A DNA stretch of 64,000 bases, from NCBI RefSeq assembly GCF_001189535.1, contig NZ_CP012070.1:2046001-2110000 (forward strand). Reading direction: 5' to 3'. Source of the DNA: Arsenicicoccus sp. oral taxon 190. GTDB taxonomy: Bacteria > Actinomycetota > Actinomycetes > Actinomycetales > Dermatophilaceae. Below the pieces are notes generated by a model that saw nothing but the letters and a program-made list of their open reading frames with translations, had not been told where the DNA came from and did no database searches. Positions 27,859-36,165 of the stretch are shown here, piece after piece (positions within the stretch are counted from its first letter, which is position 1; each line of letters starts with the position of its first letter). Both the position numbers and the translations under genes were made by a program.

Positions 27859-29067
27859 ATGGCGGCAGCGAGGACGGCATACATCGTCGACGGCGTGCGC
27901 ACCCCCATCGGACGGTATGGCGGCGCGCTGGCCCCGGTCCGGCCCGACGACCTCGCGGCCCACGTCATCCGCACCCTCGTGGAGCGGCACGCCGCCCTGG
28001 ACCCTCAGCGCATCGACGACGTGGTCCTCGGCTGCGCCAACCAGGCCGGTGAGGACAACCGCAACGTCGCCCGCATGGCGGCCCTGCTCGCGGGGTTGCC
28101 GCCGACGGTGCCGGGGATCACCGTCAACCGCCTGTGCGCGTCCGGTCTGGACGCGGTGGCCATGGCCGCGCGCGCGATCCTCGCCGGGGACGGCGACGTC
28201 TACGTGGCGGGGGGCGTGGAGTCGATGAGCCGGGCGCCGTTCGTGATGCCCAAGGCCGAGAGCGCCTACAGCCGCAGCAACGCGGTATACGACACGACGA
28301 TCGGCTGGCGCTTCGTCAACCCTGCCCTGAAGGGGGAGTACGGCGTCGACTCCATGCCGGAGACCGCCCAGAACGTCGCCGACGACTGGCAGGTCAGCCG
28401 CGAGGACCAGGACGCCTTCGCGATGCGCTCGCAGGAGCGGGCCGCCGCCGCGATCGCGAGCGGACGCCTGGCGCGCGAGATCGTGCCCGTGACGATCCCG
28501 CAGCGCAAGGGGGAGCCGATCGTGGTCGACACGGACGAGCACCCGCGCCTGACCAGCCTGGACAAGCTCGCCTCGCTCAAGCCTCTCTTCCCCGAGGGCT
28601 CGGTGACCGCGGGCAACGCGAGCGGGGTCAACGACGGCGCCGCGGCGGTGCTGGTGGTGAGCGGGGAGGCCCTGGAGGAGCTCGGCCTGGAGCCGCTGGC
28701 CCGCGTCGACGGGGCGGCCGCCGCGGGACTCGAGCCGCGGGTCATGGGCTACGGCCCCGTCCCCGCGGTCCGCAAGCTCCTGGCGCGTCGCGGGGTCGAG
28801 CTCGCCGACGTCGGGGTCGTCGAGCTCAACGAGGCCTTCGCCTCGCAGTCCCTGGCCGTGCTGCGCGACCTCGGGCTGCCCGACGACGCCGAGCACGTCA
28901 ACCCCCACGGCGGCGCCATCGCCCTCGGGCACCCGCTCGGCATGAGCGGCGCGCGGCTGGCGCTGACCGCCGCGATGACCATGCGCGACCGCGACGCGGA
29001 CCACGCCCTCGCCACCATGTGCGTCGGCGTCGGGCAGGGCGTCGCGATGCTGCTCTCGCGCCCCTGA
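27859..29067 (+). CDS. Thiolase (acetyl-CoA acetyltransferase / 3-oxoadipyl-CoA thiolase)
   Basis: A 402-residue thiolase. The nucleophile is Cys93 in NRLCASGLDAV, the other catalytic elements are NEAFASQ, the His of GHPLGMSGAR (near 357) and Cys388 in MCVGVGQG. It makes or cleaves acetoacetyl-CoA or 3-oxoadipyl-CoA. Downstream are both subunits of a 3-oxoacid CoA-transferase, so the set fits either acetoacetate use or the last steps of the beta-ketoadipate pathway (pcaF-pcaIJ). ATG at 27859 begins the conserved N-terminus (AYIVDGVRTPIGRYGG). Confidence 0.92.
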   Translation: MAAARTAYIVDGVRTPIGRYGGALAPVRPDDLAAHVIRTLVERHAALDPQRIDDVVLGCANQAGEDNRNVARMAALLAGLPPTVPGITVNRLCASGLDAVAMAARAILAGDGDVYVAGGVESMSRAPFVMPKAESAYSRSNAVYDTTIGWRFVNPALKGEYGVDSMPETAQNVADDWQVSREDQDAFAMRSQERAAAAIASGRLAREIVPVTIPQRKGEPIVVDTDEHPRLTSLDKLASLKPLFPEGSVTAGNASGVNDGAAAVLVVSGEALEELGLEPLARVDGAAAAGLEPRVMGYGPVPAVRKLLARRGVELADVGVVELNEAFASQSLAVLRDLGLPDDAEHVNPHGGAIALGHPLGMSGARLALTAAMTMRDRDADHALATMCVGVGQGVAMLLSRP

Positions 29068-29144
29068 CCGGCCCGGCCGTCGGCGACGAGGCCGGCGGCG
29101 GACGGCATACGACTGATCACGACGAGGTGAAGGAAGGGACAGAC

Positions 29145-29963
29145 ATGGACAAGGTGGTGTCCTCCGCGCAGGAGGCCATAGCCGACATCACCGACGGGGC
29201 ATCGCTCGCCGTCGGTGGCTTCGGGCTCTGCGGCATCCCCAGCGTGCTGATCCGCGCGCTCGACGACTCCGGGGTGAAGGACCTCGAGGTCGTGTCCAAC
29301 AACTGCGGCGTCGACGACTGGGGCCTCGGGGTCCTGCTGCAGGACAAGAAGATCCGCCGGATCCAGGCGTCCTACGTGGGCGAGAACAAGGAGTTCGAGC
29401 GGCAGTACCTCCACGGCGAGCTCGAGGTGGAGCTCACCCCCCAGGGCACGCTCGCGGAGAAGATGCGCTGCGGCGGCGCCGGCATCGCCGGGTTCTACAC
29501 GCTGACCGGCTCGGGGACCCAGGTCGCCGAGGGCGGCCTGCCCCTGATGTATGACGCGGAGGGCAACGTCGTGAAGACCTCCGCCCCCAAGGACACCAAG
29601 GTGTTCACCGTGGACGGGGAGGAGCGGACCTACGTCCTGGAGGAGGCGATCCGCTGCGACTTCGCGCTCGTGCGCGCCTGGAAGGGTGACCGCCACGGCA
29701 ACCTGGTCTTCCGCGAGGCGGCCCGCAACTTCAACCCGCCCGCCGCGATGGCCGGGCGCGTCACCATCGCCGAGGTCGAGGAACTCGTCGAGCCCGGCGA
29801 GATCGACCCCAACGACGTGCAGCTGCCGGGCATCTTCGTCCAGCGCGTCGTCGGGCTCACCGCCGAGCAGGCCGCCGAGAAGCGCATCGAGCGCCGGACC
29901 GTGCGACCCGCCGCCGAGCCCACCACCGCCGGCGACACCACCAGCACCGAGAAGGGAGCCTGA
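29145..29963 (+). CDS. 3-oxoacid CoA-transferase subunit A
   Basis: A 272-residue protein with GGFGLCGIPSVLI, VSNNCGVDDWGLG and GGAGIAGFYTLTGSGT, diagnostic of the alpha subunit of succinyl-CoA:3-oxoacid CoA-transferases (ScoA/PcaI). The C-terminal ~30 residues are an Ala/Thr-rich extension beyond the usual end. Works as a heteromer with the next gene's product. An AGGAAGG element precedes ATG at 29145. Confidence 0.92.
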   Translation: MDKVVSSAQEAIADITDGASLAVGGFGLCGIPSVLIRALDDSGVKDLEVVSNNCGVDDWGLGVLLQDKKIRRIQASYVGENKEFERQYLHGELEVELTPQGTLAEKMRCGGAGIAGFYTLTGSGTQVAEGGLPLMYDAEGNVVKTSAPKDTKVFTVDGEERTYVLEEAIRCDFALVRAWKGDRHGNLVFREAARNFNPPAAMAGRVTIAEVEELVEPGEIDPNDVQLPGIFVQRVVGLTAEQAAEKRIERRTVRPAAEPTTAGDTTSTEKGA

Positions 29964-29966
29964 GCC

Positions 29967-30605
29967 ATGCCGCTGACCCGCGAGCAGATGGCCGAGCGCG
30001 CAGCCCGTGAGCTGCAGGACGGCGACTACGTCAACCTCGGCATCGGGCTGCCGACGCTGGTGCCCAACTACGTCCCCGACGACGTCGAGCTGGTGCTCCA
30101 GTCCGAGAACGGCATCCTCGGCACCGGCGCCTACCCCACCGAGGACCAGGTCGACCCCGACCTGATCAACGCCGGCAAGGAGACCGTGACCGTCCGCAAG
30201 GGCGCGAGCTTCTTCGACTCGGCGCTGTCCTTCGGCATGATCCGCTCCGGCAAGGTCGACGCCGCGATCCTCGGCGCCATGCAGGTCTCCGAGCGCGGCG
30301 ACATCAGCAACTGGATGATCCCCGGCAAGATGGTCAAGGGCATGGGTGGCGCCATGGACCTGGTCCACGGCGCCAAGAAGGTCATCGTGCTGATGGAGCA
30401 CGTGGCCAAGGGCGACGCCCACAAGATCCTCGCCGAGTGCACCCTGCCCTACACCGGCAAGGGCGTGGTGCAGCGCATCATCACCGACCTGTGCGTCTTC
30501 GACGTCACCCCGGACGGCCTGGTGCTCCGGGAGATGTTCGACGGCGTCACCGAGGAGGAGCTGCGGGCCAAGACCGGGTGCGGCTTCACCGTCGACCTGC
30601 ACTGA
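29967..30605 (+). CDS. 3-oxoacid CoA-transferase subunit B
   Basis: A 212-residue beta subunit. The active-site glutamate that forms the CoA thioester is Glu47 in SENG; VNLGIGLPTLV and GKMVKGMGGAMDLV are family signatures. It begins 4 bp after the end of subunit A. Together they move CoA from succinyl-CoA to acetoacetate or 3-oxoadipate, and the thiolase then cleaves the product. Confidence 0.93.
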   Translation: MPLTREQMAERAARELQDGDYVNLGIGLPTLVPNYVPDDVELVLQSENGILGTGAYPTEDQVDPDLINAGKETVTVRKGASFFDSALSFGMIRSGKVDAAILGAMQVSERGDISNWMIPGKMVKGMGGAMDLVHGAKKVIVLMEHVAKGDAHKILAECTLPYTGKGVVQRIITDLCVFDVTPDGLVLREMFDGVTEEELRAKTGCGFTVDLH

Positions 30606-30633
30606 GCGCGTCGACAGGCATCGAGGGCACCGG

Positions 30634-30665
30634 CGGCCCGCGACCCGCAGGGGGCCCGCGGGCCG
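30634..30665 (+). terminator. Hairpin after the CoA-transferase genes
   Basis: CGGCCCGCG (30634-30642) pairs with CGCGGGCCG (30657-30665), 9 bp. It precedes the trigger factor promoter region. In the rest of the 244-bp gap, TAGCAT at 30709-30714 is a possible -10 element, and CCTGGT-GACT-ACCAGG (30724-30739) is a short inverted repeat in the tig leader. Confidence 0.55.
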
Positions 30666-30849
30666 TCGGCGCCGACGCGGACCGTTAGGGATCACGCAGG
30701 CGAGCCGATAGCATGACCTGAGCCCTGGTGACTACCAGGCCCCTCGTCGATGCCGCCGGCCGCCGCCGGAGTGCCCCTCGGGTGCTCGACGGTGCGGCGG
30801 CCCGCGCCGACGGGGGCTACAGACCTATTCAACCCTTGGAGCAACCCCA

Positions 30850-32526
30850 GTGAAGAGTGCCGTCGAGAACCTCAGCCCCACCCGGGTCAAGCTGACCGTC
30901 GAGGTCCCCTTCGAGGAGCTGAAGCCCAGCATCGACGCGGCCTACAAGACGATCGGCCAGCAGGTCCAGATCCCCGGCTTCCGTCGCGGCAAGGTTCCGG
31001 CCCGGCTGATCGACCAGCGCTTCGGCAAGGGCGCCGTGCTGCAGGAGGCCGTCAACGAGGCCCTGCCGCAGTTCTACGGCAACGCCATCGAGGAGGCCGG
31101 CCTCAAGCCGCTCTCCCAGCCGGAGGTCGACGTCACCGACATCCCGCTCGAGGACGGCCAGCAGTTCGCGTTCACCGCCGAGATCGACGTGGTGCCCGCC
31201 ATCGACCTGCCCGATTTCTCCACCATCACGGTCGACGTGGACGACGTCGTCGTCTCCGACGAGGACGTCCAGGCCAACCTCACCCAGCTGCAGGAGCGCT
31301 TCGGCACCCTCGTCGGGGTCGACCGCGCGGCCCGGACCGGCGACTTCGTCTCCATCGACCTGACCGCCGCCATCGACGGCGAGGAGATCGACTCGGTCTC
31401 CGGCGTCTCCTACGAGATCGGCTCGGGCAACATGCTCGAGGGCATGGACGCCCAGCTCGAGGGCGCCAAGGCCGAGGAGACCAAGACCTTCACGGCGCCC
31501 CTCGCCGGTGGCGACCGCGCCGGTCAGGACGCCGAGATCACCGTTACCGTGCTGTCCGTCAAGGAGCGTCAGCTGCCCGAGCTGGACGACGAGTTCGCCC
31601 AGCTCGCCTCGGAGTTCGACACCATCGAGGAGCTCCGCGCCGACGTCACCTCCCAGACCGAGCGGGCCAAGAAGTTCGAGCAGGGCGCGCAGGCCCGCGA
31701 CAAGGTCCTGGCCCACCTCCTGGAGACCGTCGAGATCCCGCTGCCGGAGTCCCTGGTGACCGAGCAGGTCGAGGCCCACTTCACCGAGGGCGGCGAGGAG
31801 GGGCACGACAACGACGAGCACCGCGCCGAGGTCGACAAGAACGTCCGCGAGTCGATGAAGGGCCAGTTCCTCCTCGACGCGATCGCCGAGGCCCGTGAGG
31901 TGCAGGTCGGTCAGCAGGAGCTGATCGAGTACCTCGTCATGCAGGCCCAGCAGTACGGCATGGACCCCAACCAGTTCGCGCAGATCATGGACTCCAACGG
32001 GCAGGTCGGCGCCATGGTCGGCGAGGTCGCCCGCCGCAAGGGCCTTGCCACGGTCCTCGAGGAGATCACCATCAAGGACGCCTCCGGCAACGTCGTCAAC
32101 CTGTCTGACCTGGACGTCGAGGTCGAGGACGGCGAGGACGGCGAGGGTGACGCCGACGAGGCGGACGCCGCGCCGGCCACGAAGGCCCCCGCCAAGAAGG
32201 CCCCCGCCAAGAAGGCTCCGGCCAAGAAGGCGCCTGCCAAGGGTGCCGCCGAGGAGCCCGCGTCGGACACCGCGGCGACGGATGCCGCCGACGACGCCGA
32301 CGAGGCCAAGCCCGCCAAGAAGGCTCCGGCCAAGAAGTCGCCCGGCAAGAAGGCCCCGGCCAAGAAGGCCGCGAAGGACGACGCCGAGGCTGCTGACGCT
32401 GACGACGCCGCCGCCGACGAGGCCAAGCCCGCGAAGAAGGCGCCCGCCAAGAAGGCCCCGGCCAAGAAGGCTCCGGCCAAGAAGGCCGCGAAGGACGACG
32501 CCGCCGACGCCGACGCCACGGCCTGA
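30850..32526 (+). CDS. tig: Trigger factor with a long lysine/alanine/proline-rich tail
   Basis: A 558-residue ribosome-bound chaperone. The ribosome-docking signature is GFRRGKVPARLID (residues 43-55); the prolyl isomerase domain is at about 150-235, and the helical chaperone domain runs to about 420. After this comes an acidic stretch (422-440), then about 115 residues of AKKAP/PAKKA repeats alternating with short acidic blocks. Usual trigger factors end near 430-480. The tail stays in frame to its stop and looks like histone H1 or mycobacterial HupB tails. GTG at 30850 is the start. Upstream of clpP1P2X as in other actinobacteria. Confidence 0.95.
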   Translation: MKSAVENLSPTRVKLTVEVPFEELKPSIDAAYKTIGQQVQIPGFRRGKVPARLIDQRFGKGAVLQEAVNEALPQFYGNAIEEAGLKPLSQPEVDVTDIPLEDGQQFAFTAEIDVVPAIDLPDFSTITVDVDDVVVSDEDVQANLTQLQERFGTLVGVDRAARTGDFVSIDLTAAIDGEEIDSVSGVSYEIGSGNMLEGMDAQLEGAKAEETKTFTAPLAGGDRAGQDAEITVTVLSVKERQLPELDDEFAQLASEFDTIEELRADVTSQTERAKKFEQGAQARDKVLAHLLETVEIPLPESLVTEQVEAHFTEGGEEGHDNDEHRAEVDKNVRESMKGQFLLDAIAEAREVQVGQQELIEYLVMQAQQYGMDPNQFAQIMDSNGQVGAMVGEVARRKGLATVLEEITIKDASGNVVNLSDLDVEVEDGEDGEGDADEADAAPATKAPAKKAPAKKAPAKKAPAKGAAEEPASDTAATDAADDADEAKPAKKAPAKKSPGKKAPAKKAAKDDAEAADADDAAADEAKPAKKAPAKKAPAKKAPAKKAAKDDAADADATA

Positions 32527-32556
32527 TCACCAGATCGCCAGATCGCCTGACGGTGA

Positions 32557-32596
32557 CAGGGCCCGCCGCTCCCACCCGTGGGAGCGGCGGGCCCTG
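32557..32596 (+). terminator. Terminator of tig
   Basis: CAGGGCCCGCCGCTCCCA (32557-32574) pairs perfectly with TGGGAGCGGCGGGCCCTG (32579-32596), an 18-bp stem with a 4-base loop. It separates tig from the clp operon. Confidence 0.85.
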
Positions 32597-32625
32597 CGGC
32601 ATGCGGCCTGGGCCCGGGTGGGCCG

Positions 32626-32643
32626 TGTGCGCTCAGGGCGAAC
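32626..32643 (+). promoter_or_regulatory. Candidate ClgR-binding site upstream of clpP1
   Basis: The core CGCTCAGGGCGAAC (32630-32643) fits the ClgR consensus WNNWCGCYNANRGCGWWS, as I recall it from Corynebacterium, at every core position; of the upstream flank only one W fails. A TAGTGT -10-like hexamer is at 32682-32687, which puts the site near -57, right for an activator. ClgR activates clp genes in several actinobacteria. Confidence 0.55.
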
Positions 32644-32742
32644 AACCCCCGACCCGGGAAGGGTGTGTCCGTGCCGGGCGTTAGTGTCATCAGCACGCGG
32701 CGTCCCGCCTCGACGGGACGCACACCCCAGCGCTAGAGAGAG

Positions 32743-33381
32743 ATGAGACTCACGGTGAGCCAGAGCAACGTCCCCGCGACCCCGGTCGCCGAGGCTGCGT
32801 CCCAGGGCGGTCTCGACGACCACATCTTCCAGCGGCTCCTTCGGGACCGCATCGTCTTCCTCGGCTCCGACGTCCGTGACGACAACGCCAACGCCATCTG
32901 CGCGCAGCTGCTGCTGCTGTCGGCGGAGGACCCGCAGAAGGACATCTGGCTCTACATCAACAGCCCCGGCGGCTCGGTCACCGCGGGCATGGCGATCTTC
33001 GACACGATGCAGTGGATCCCCAACGACGTCTGCACCGTCGCCATGGGCATGGCCGCCTCCATGGGCCAGTTCCTGCTGTCGGCGGGTGCCAAGGGCAAGC
33101 GCTACGCGACGCCGCACGCGCGGATCCTGATGCACCAGCCGCTCGGCGGCATCGGCGGCACCGCCACCGACGTCAAGATCCAGGCCGAGCTGCTGCTCGC
33201 CATGAAGAAGGAGATGGCCGAGCTGATCGCCGAGCACACCGGTCAGCCGGTGGAGAAGATCACGGCCGACTCCGACCGCGACCGCTGGTTCACGGCGGCC
33301 GAGGCCAAGGACTACGGCTTCGTCGACCACGTCTTCGAGCGCGCCACCCAGACGCCCGGCAGCGGCGGCACCGAGGCCTGA
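32743..33381 (+). CDS. clpP1: ATP-dependent Clp protease proteolytic subunit ClpP1
   Basis: A 212-residue serine peptidase. Catalytic residues are Ser106 (MAASMGQ) and His131 (LMHQPLGG), with an Asp following. YINSPGGSVTAGMAIFDTMQ is the substrate-binding strand. In actinobacteria ClpP1 and ClpP2 form mixed tetradecamers. A short hairpin (GCGTCCCG/CGGGACGC, 32700-32721) lies in the leader, and a candidate ClgR site lies 100 bp upstream. Operon with clpP2, 38 bp apart. Confidence 0.96.
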   Translation: MRLTVSQSNVPATPVAEAASQGGLDDHIFQRLLRDRIVFLGSDVRDDNANAICAQLLLLSAEDPQKDIWLYINSPGGSVTAGMAIFDTMQWIPNDVCTVAMGMAASMGQFLLSAGAKGKRYATPHARILMHQPLGGIGGTATDVKIQAELLLAMKKEMAELIAEHTGQPVEKITADSDRDRWFTAAEAKDYGFVDHVFERATQTPGSGGTEA

Positions 33382-33419
33382 GCGGCCGTTTCGACCTACC
33401 CCTTCGTGGAGAGACTCCG

Positions 33420-34082
33420 ATGAACCCCCAGTCCCAGACCCCGTATGCCGCTGCTCCGTCCGGCCTCGCCGTGCCCAGCAGCCGTTACATCCTGCCGCAG
33501 TTCGAGGAGCGCACGTCCTACGGGATGAAGCGCACCGACCCCTACACCAAGCTCTTCGAGGACCGCATCATCTTCCTCGGCGTGCAGGTGGACGACGCGT
33601 CGGCGGACGACATCATCGCCCAGCTGATCGTCCTGGAGTCCCAGGACCCCGACCGCGACATCCTGATGTACATCAACAGCCCGGGCGGCTCGTTCACCGC
33701 CATGACGGCGATCTACGACACGATGCAGTACATCCGGCCCGACGTGCAGACCTTCTGCATCGGGCAGGCTGCCTCGGCGGCCGCGGTGCTGCTCGCGGCC
33801 GGAGCCCCGGGCAAGCGCCTCGCGCTGCCCAACTCGCGCGTCCTGATCCACCAGCCGGCCGTCGAGGGCGGCGGCGGTCAGGCGTCGGACATCGAGATCC
33901 AGGCCAACGAGATCTTCCGGATGCGCACCTGGCTGGAGGAGACGCTGGCGCACCACTCCGGGCGCACCCCGGAGCAGATCCGCGAGGACATCGAGCGGGA
34001 CAAGATCCTGTCCTCGGAGGCCGCGCGGGAGTACGGCCTCATCGACCAGGTCCTGACCAGCCGCAAGGCGTCGGCCGAGTGA
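33420..34082 (+). CDS. clpP2: ATP-dependent Clp protease proteolytic subunit ClpP2
   Basis: A 220-residue ClpP paralogue. Ser119 (GQAASAAAVLL) and His144 (LIHQPAV) are the catalytic pair; YINSPGGSFTAMTAIYDTMQ matches the substrate strand. The ~30-residue N-terminal leader is probably processed, as in mycobacterial ClpP2. It shares a transcript with clpP1. A hairpin follows the stop. Confidence 0.96.
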   Translation: MNPQSQTPYAAAPSGLAVPSSRYILPQFEERTSYGMKRTDPYTKLFEDRIIFLGVQVDDASADDIIAQLIVLESQDPDRDILMYINSPGGSFTAMTAIYDTMQYIRPDVQTFCIGQAASAAAVLLAAGAPGKRLALPNSRVLIHQPAVEGGGGQASDIEIQANEIFRMRTWLEETLAHHSGRTPEQIREDIERDKILSSEAAREYGLIDQVLTSRKASAE

Positions 34083-34087
34083 CCCCG

Positions 34088-34123
34088 CGTCGGGGCCCGT
34101 CCCTGCGGGGACGGGCCCCGACG
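34088..34123 (+). terminator. Terminator of clpP1P2
   Basis: CGTCGGGGCCCGTCCC (34088-34103) pairs perfectly with GGGACGGGCCCCGACG (34108-34123), 16 bp with loop TGCG. The remaining ~175 bp before clpX contains no gene and likely holds its promoter. Confidence 0.82.
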
Positions 34124-34298
34124 TCATGGCCGCGGCGTTCCGCTGTCGGCTGAACTCCCGCGGCACGCCGCAGGGAGCGATCGGCAAAGAGGTGTCCGCC
34201 CCGGTCGGCCCGGGTACCGTCCTGGGTAGGGACACACACGCAGACGAAGCCTGGACGGCAGGGCCACCGCGCCCGCCGCAGGAACAGGAGGGTGGCAC

Positions 34299-35582
34299 AT
34301 GGCGCGCATCGGAGACGGTGGGGACCTGCTGAAGTGCTCCTTCTGCGGCAAGTCGCAGAAGCAGGTCAAGAAGCTCATCGCCGGGCCCGGGGTCTACATC
34401 TGCGACGAGTGCATCGACCTGTGCAACGAGATCATCGAGGAGGAGCTGTCCGAGGCCCCCGAGTCGGGCCTGGACGAGCTGCCCAAGCCGCGGGACATCT
34501 TCGCCTTCCTCGAGTCCTACGTGATCGGCCAGGACGACGCCAAGAAGGCCCTCGCCGTGGCGGTCTACAACCACTACAAGCGCATCAACGCGGCCGTGGC
34601 CTCGACGGGGCCGGCGTCCACCAAGCGCAGCGACGAGCACGTCGACATCGCCAAGTCCAACATCTTGATGATCGGCCCCACCGGCTGCGGCAAAACCTAT
34701 CTCGCGCAGACCCTGGCCCGGATGCTCAACGTGCCCTTCGCGATCGCCGACGCCACCGCCCTGACGGAGGCGGGATACGTCGGCGAGGACGTCGAGAACA
34801 TCCTGCTCAAGCTGATCCAGGCCGCCGACTACGATGTCAAGAAGGCCGAGACCGGCATCATCTACATCGACGAGATCGACAAGATCGCCCGCAAGAGCGA
34901 GAACCCCTCGATCACCCGCGACGTGTCCGGCGAGGGGGTCCAGCAGGCGCTGCTGAAGATCCTCGAGGGCACGACGGCCTCGGTGCCGCCGCAGGGGGGC
35001 CGCAAGCACCCCCACCAGGAGTTCATCCAGATCGACACCACCAACGTGCTGTTCATCGTCGGTGGCGCCTTCGCCGGGCTGGAGCAGATCATCTCCGCCC
35101 GCGCCGGCAAGCGGGGCCTCGGCTTCGGGGCCGAGCTGCAGGCGACCCGCGAGGCCGGGGCGCCCCGGTTCGCCGAGCTGCAGCCGGACGACCTCATGAA
35201 GTTCGGGCTCATCCCGGAGTTCATCGGACGACTGCCCGTCGTCGCGACCGTGGACGAGCTGGACCGCGCTGCGCTGGTGCGCATCCTCACCGAGCCCCGC
35301 AACGCCCTGGTCAAGCAGTACACCAAGATGTTCGACCTGGACGGCGTCTCGCTGACCTTCACCGACGACGCGATCGACGCGATCGCCGATCGCGCCATCG
35401 AGCGCGGCATCGGGGCGCGCGGGCTGCGCGCGATCATGGAGGAGATCCTCCTGCCGGTGATGTTCGACGTGCCCTCCGACGACACCATCATGGAGGTGTC
35501 GGTGACGCGGGAGACCGTTGAGACGGGCGCCGAGCCGGAGGTCATCCGGGCGTCGGACAAGCGTCGCAAGGCGTCCGCCTGA
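34299..35582 (+). CDS. clpX: ATP-dependent Clp protease ATP-binding subunit ClpX
   Basis: A 427-residue AAA+ unfoldase that feeds substrates to ClpP1P2. The N-terminal zinc finger has Cys13, Cys16, Cys35 and Cys38. Walker A is GPTGCGKT (126-133), Walker B is IYIDEIDKIA (near 189), and the pore loop is in the GYVGEDVEN region. The C-terminus has IGARGLRAIMEE (sensor II). AGGAGG at 34287-34292 precedes ATG at 34299. Confidence 0.97.
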   Translation: MARIGDGGDLLKCSFCGKSQKQVKKLIAGPGVYICDECIDLCNEIIEEELSEAPESGLDELPKPRDIFAFLESYVIGQDDAKKALAVAVYNHYKRINAAVASTGPASTKRSDEHVDIAKSNILMIGPTGCGKTYLAQTLARMLNVPFAIADATALTEAGYVGEDVENILLKLIQAADYDVKKAETGIIYIDEIDKIARKSENPSITRDVSGEGVQQALLKILEGTTASVPPQGGRKHPHQEFIQIDTTNVLFIVGGAFAGLEQIISARAGKRGLGFGAELQATREAGAPRFAELQPDDLMKFGLIPEFIGRLPVVATVDELDRAALVRILTEPRNALVKQYTKMFDLDGVSLTFTDDAIDAIADRAIERGIGARGLRAIMEEILLPVMFDVPSDDTIMEVSVTRETVETGAEPEVIRASDKRRKASA

Positions 35583-35613
35583 CCAGCTGGGGTGACGGCG
35601 GTCGAGTGGGCGG

Positions 35614-36165
35614 TCAGCCCTCGCGGGGCCCGTCGGGCCCGAGCAGCGCCAGGGCCAGCAGGATCGCCCCCACCAGCCCTGCCACGCCCGCGACCAGCGG
35701 CGTCAGGTCGGTGCCGCCCGGCTCGGCCAGCGCCACGGCGGCCCGCGCGAGCAGCCAGGTGACGGCCGCCACCGCGACCACCGTCGCCCAGCGGCGCAGC
35801 TGACGGCGCACCATCGCGGGGTCGAGGTCGGCCTCGGGTGGTGCGCTCGCGGCGAGCACGAGGCAGGACAGCTGCGCCAGCACCAGCGCGGCGACGAGGA
35901 CCGCCAGCGGCGTACCGGCGCCCATCGGGGCCAGCGTCAGGTAGACCCCGAGCGACACCAGTGACGCCACCCCACCGGGCTCGGGCCGCAGCGCGCTCCA
36001 GCCGGCCGCGACGACCAGCAGCGTCGTCGCGGCGCCGGCCAGCTCGTGCGTGGAGGGGGCGAGCACGGGGACCAGCAGGCAGCACGCGAGGCCGAGGGCC
36101 CGGACCGCCAGCTGGGAGGGGGAGAGCTGGAGCAACCGCGCCAGGCTGCGACGCGCCTCATTCAT
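35614..36165 (-). CDS. Membrane protein of unknown function, last gene of the MoxR operon
   Basis: A 183-residue protein with about five hydrophobic segments and a short basic N-terminus (NEARRSLARLL). ATG at 36165 overlaps the stop of the DUF58 gene by 4 nt, so it belongs to the MoxR/DUF58/DUF4129 operon. I recognise no motif. Its place in the operon and its membrane location suggest a part of the same envelope-associated machinery. Confidence 0.75.
   Translation of the reverse strand: MNEARRSLARLLQLSPSQLAVRALGLACCLLVPVLAPSTHELAGAATTLLVVAAGWSALRPEPGGVASLVSLGVYLTLAPMGAGTPLAVLVAALVLAQLSCLVLAASAPPEADLDPAMVRRQLRRWATVVAVAAVTWLLARAAVALAEPGGTDLTPLVAGVAGLVGAILLALALLGPDGPREG

Noticed and set aside
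32160..32526. The AKKAP tail of trigger factor considered as a frameshift product
   Set aside because: It keeps the same frame, codon bias and third-position G+C as the gene, and ends at a stop just before a strong terminator.
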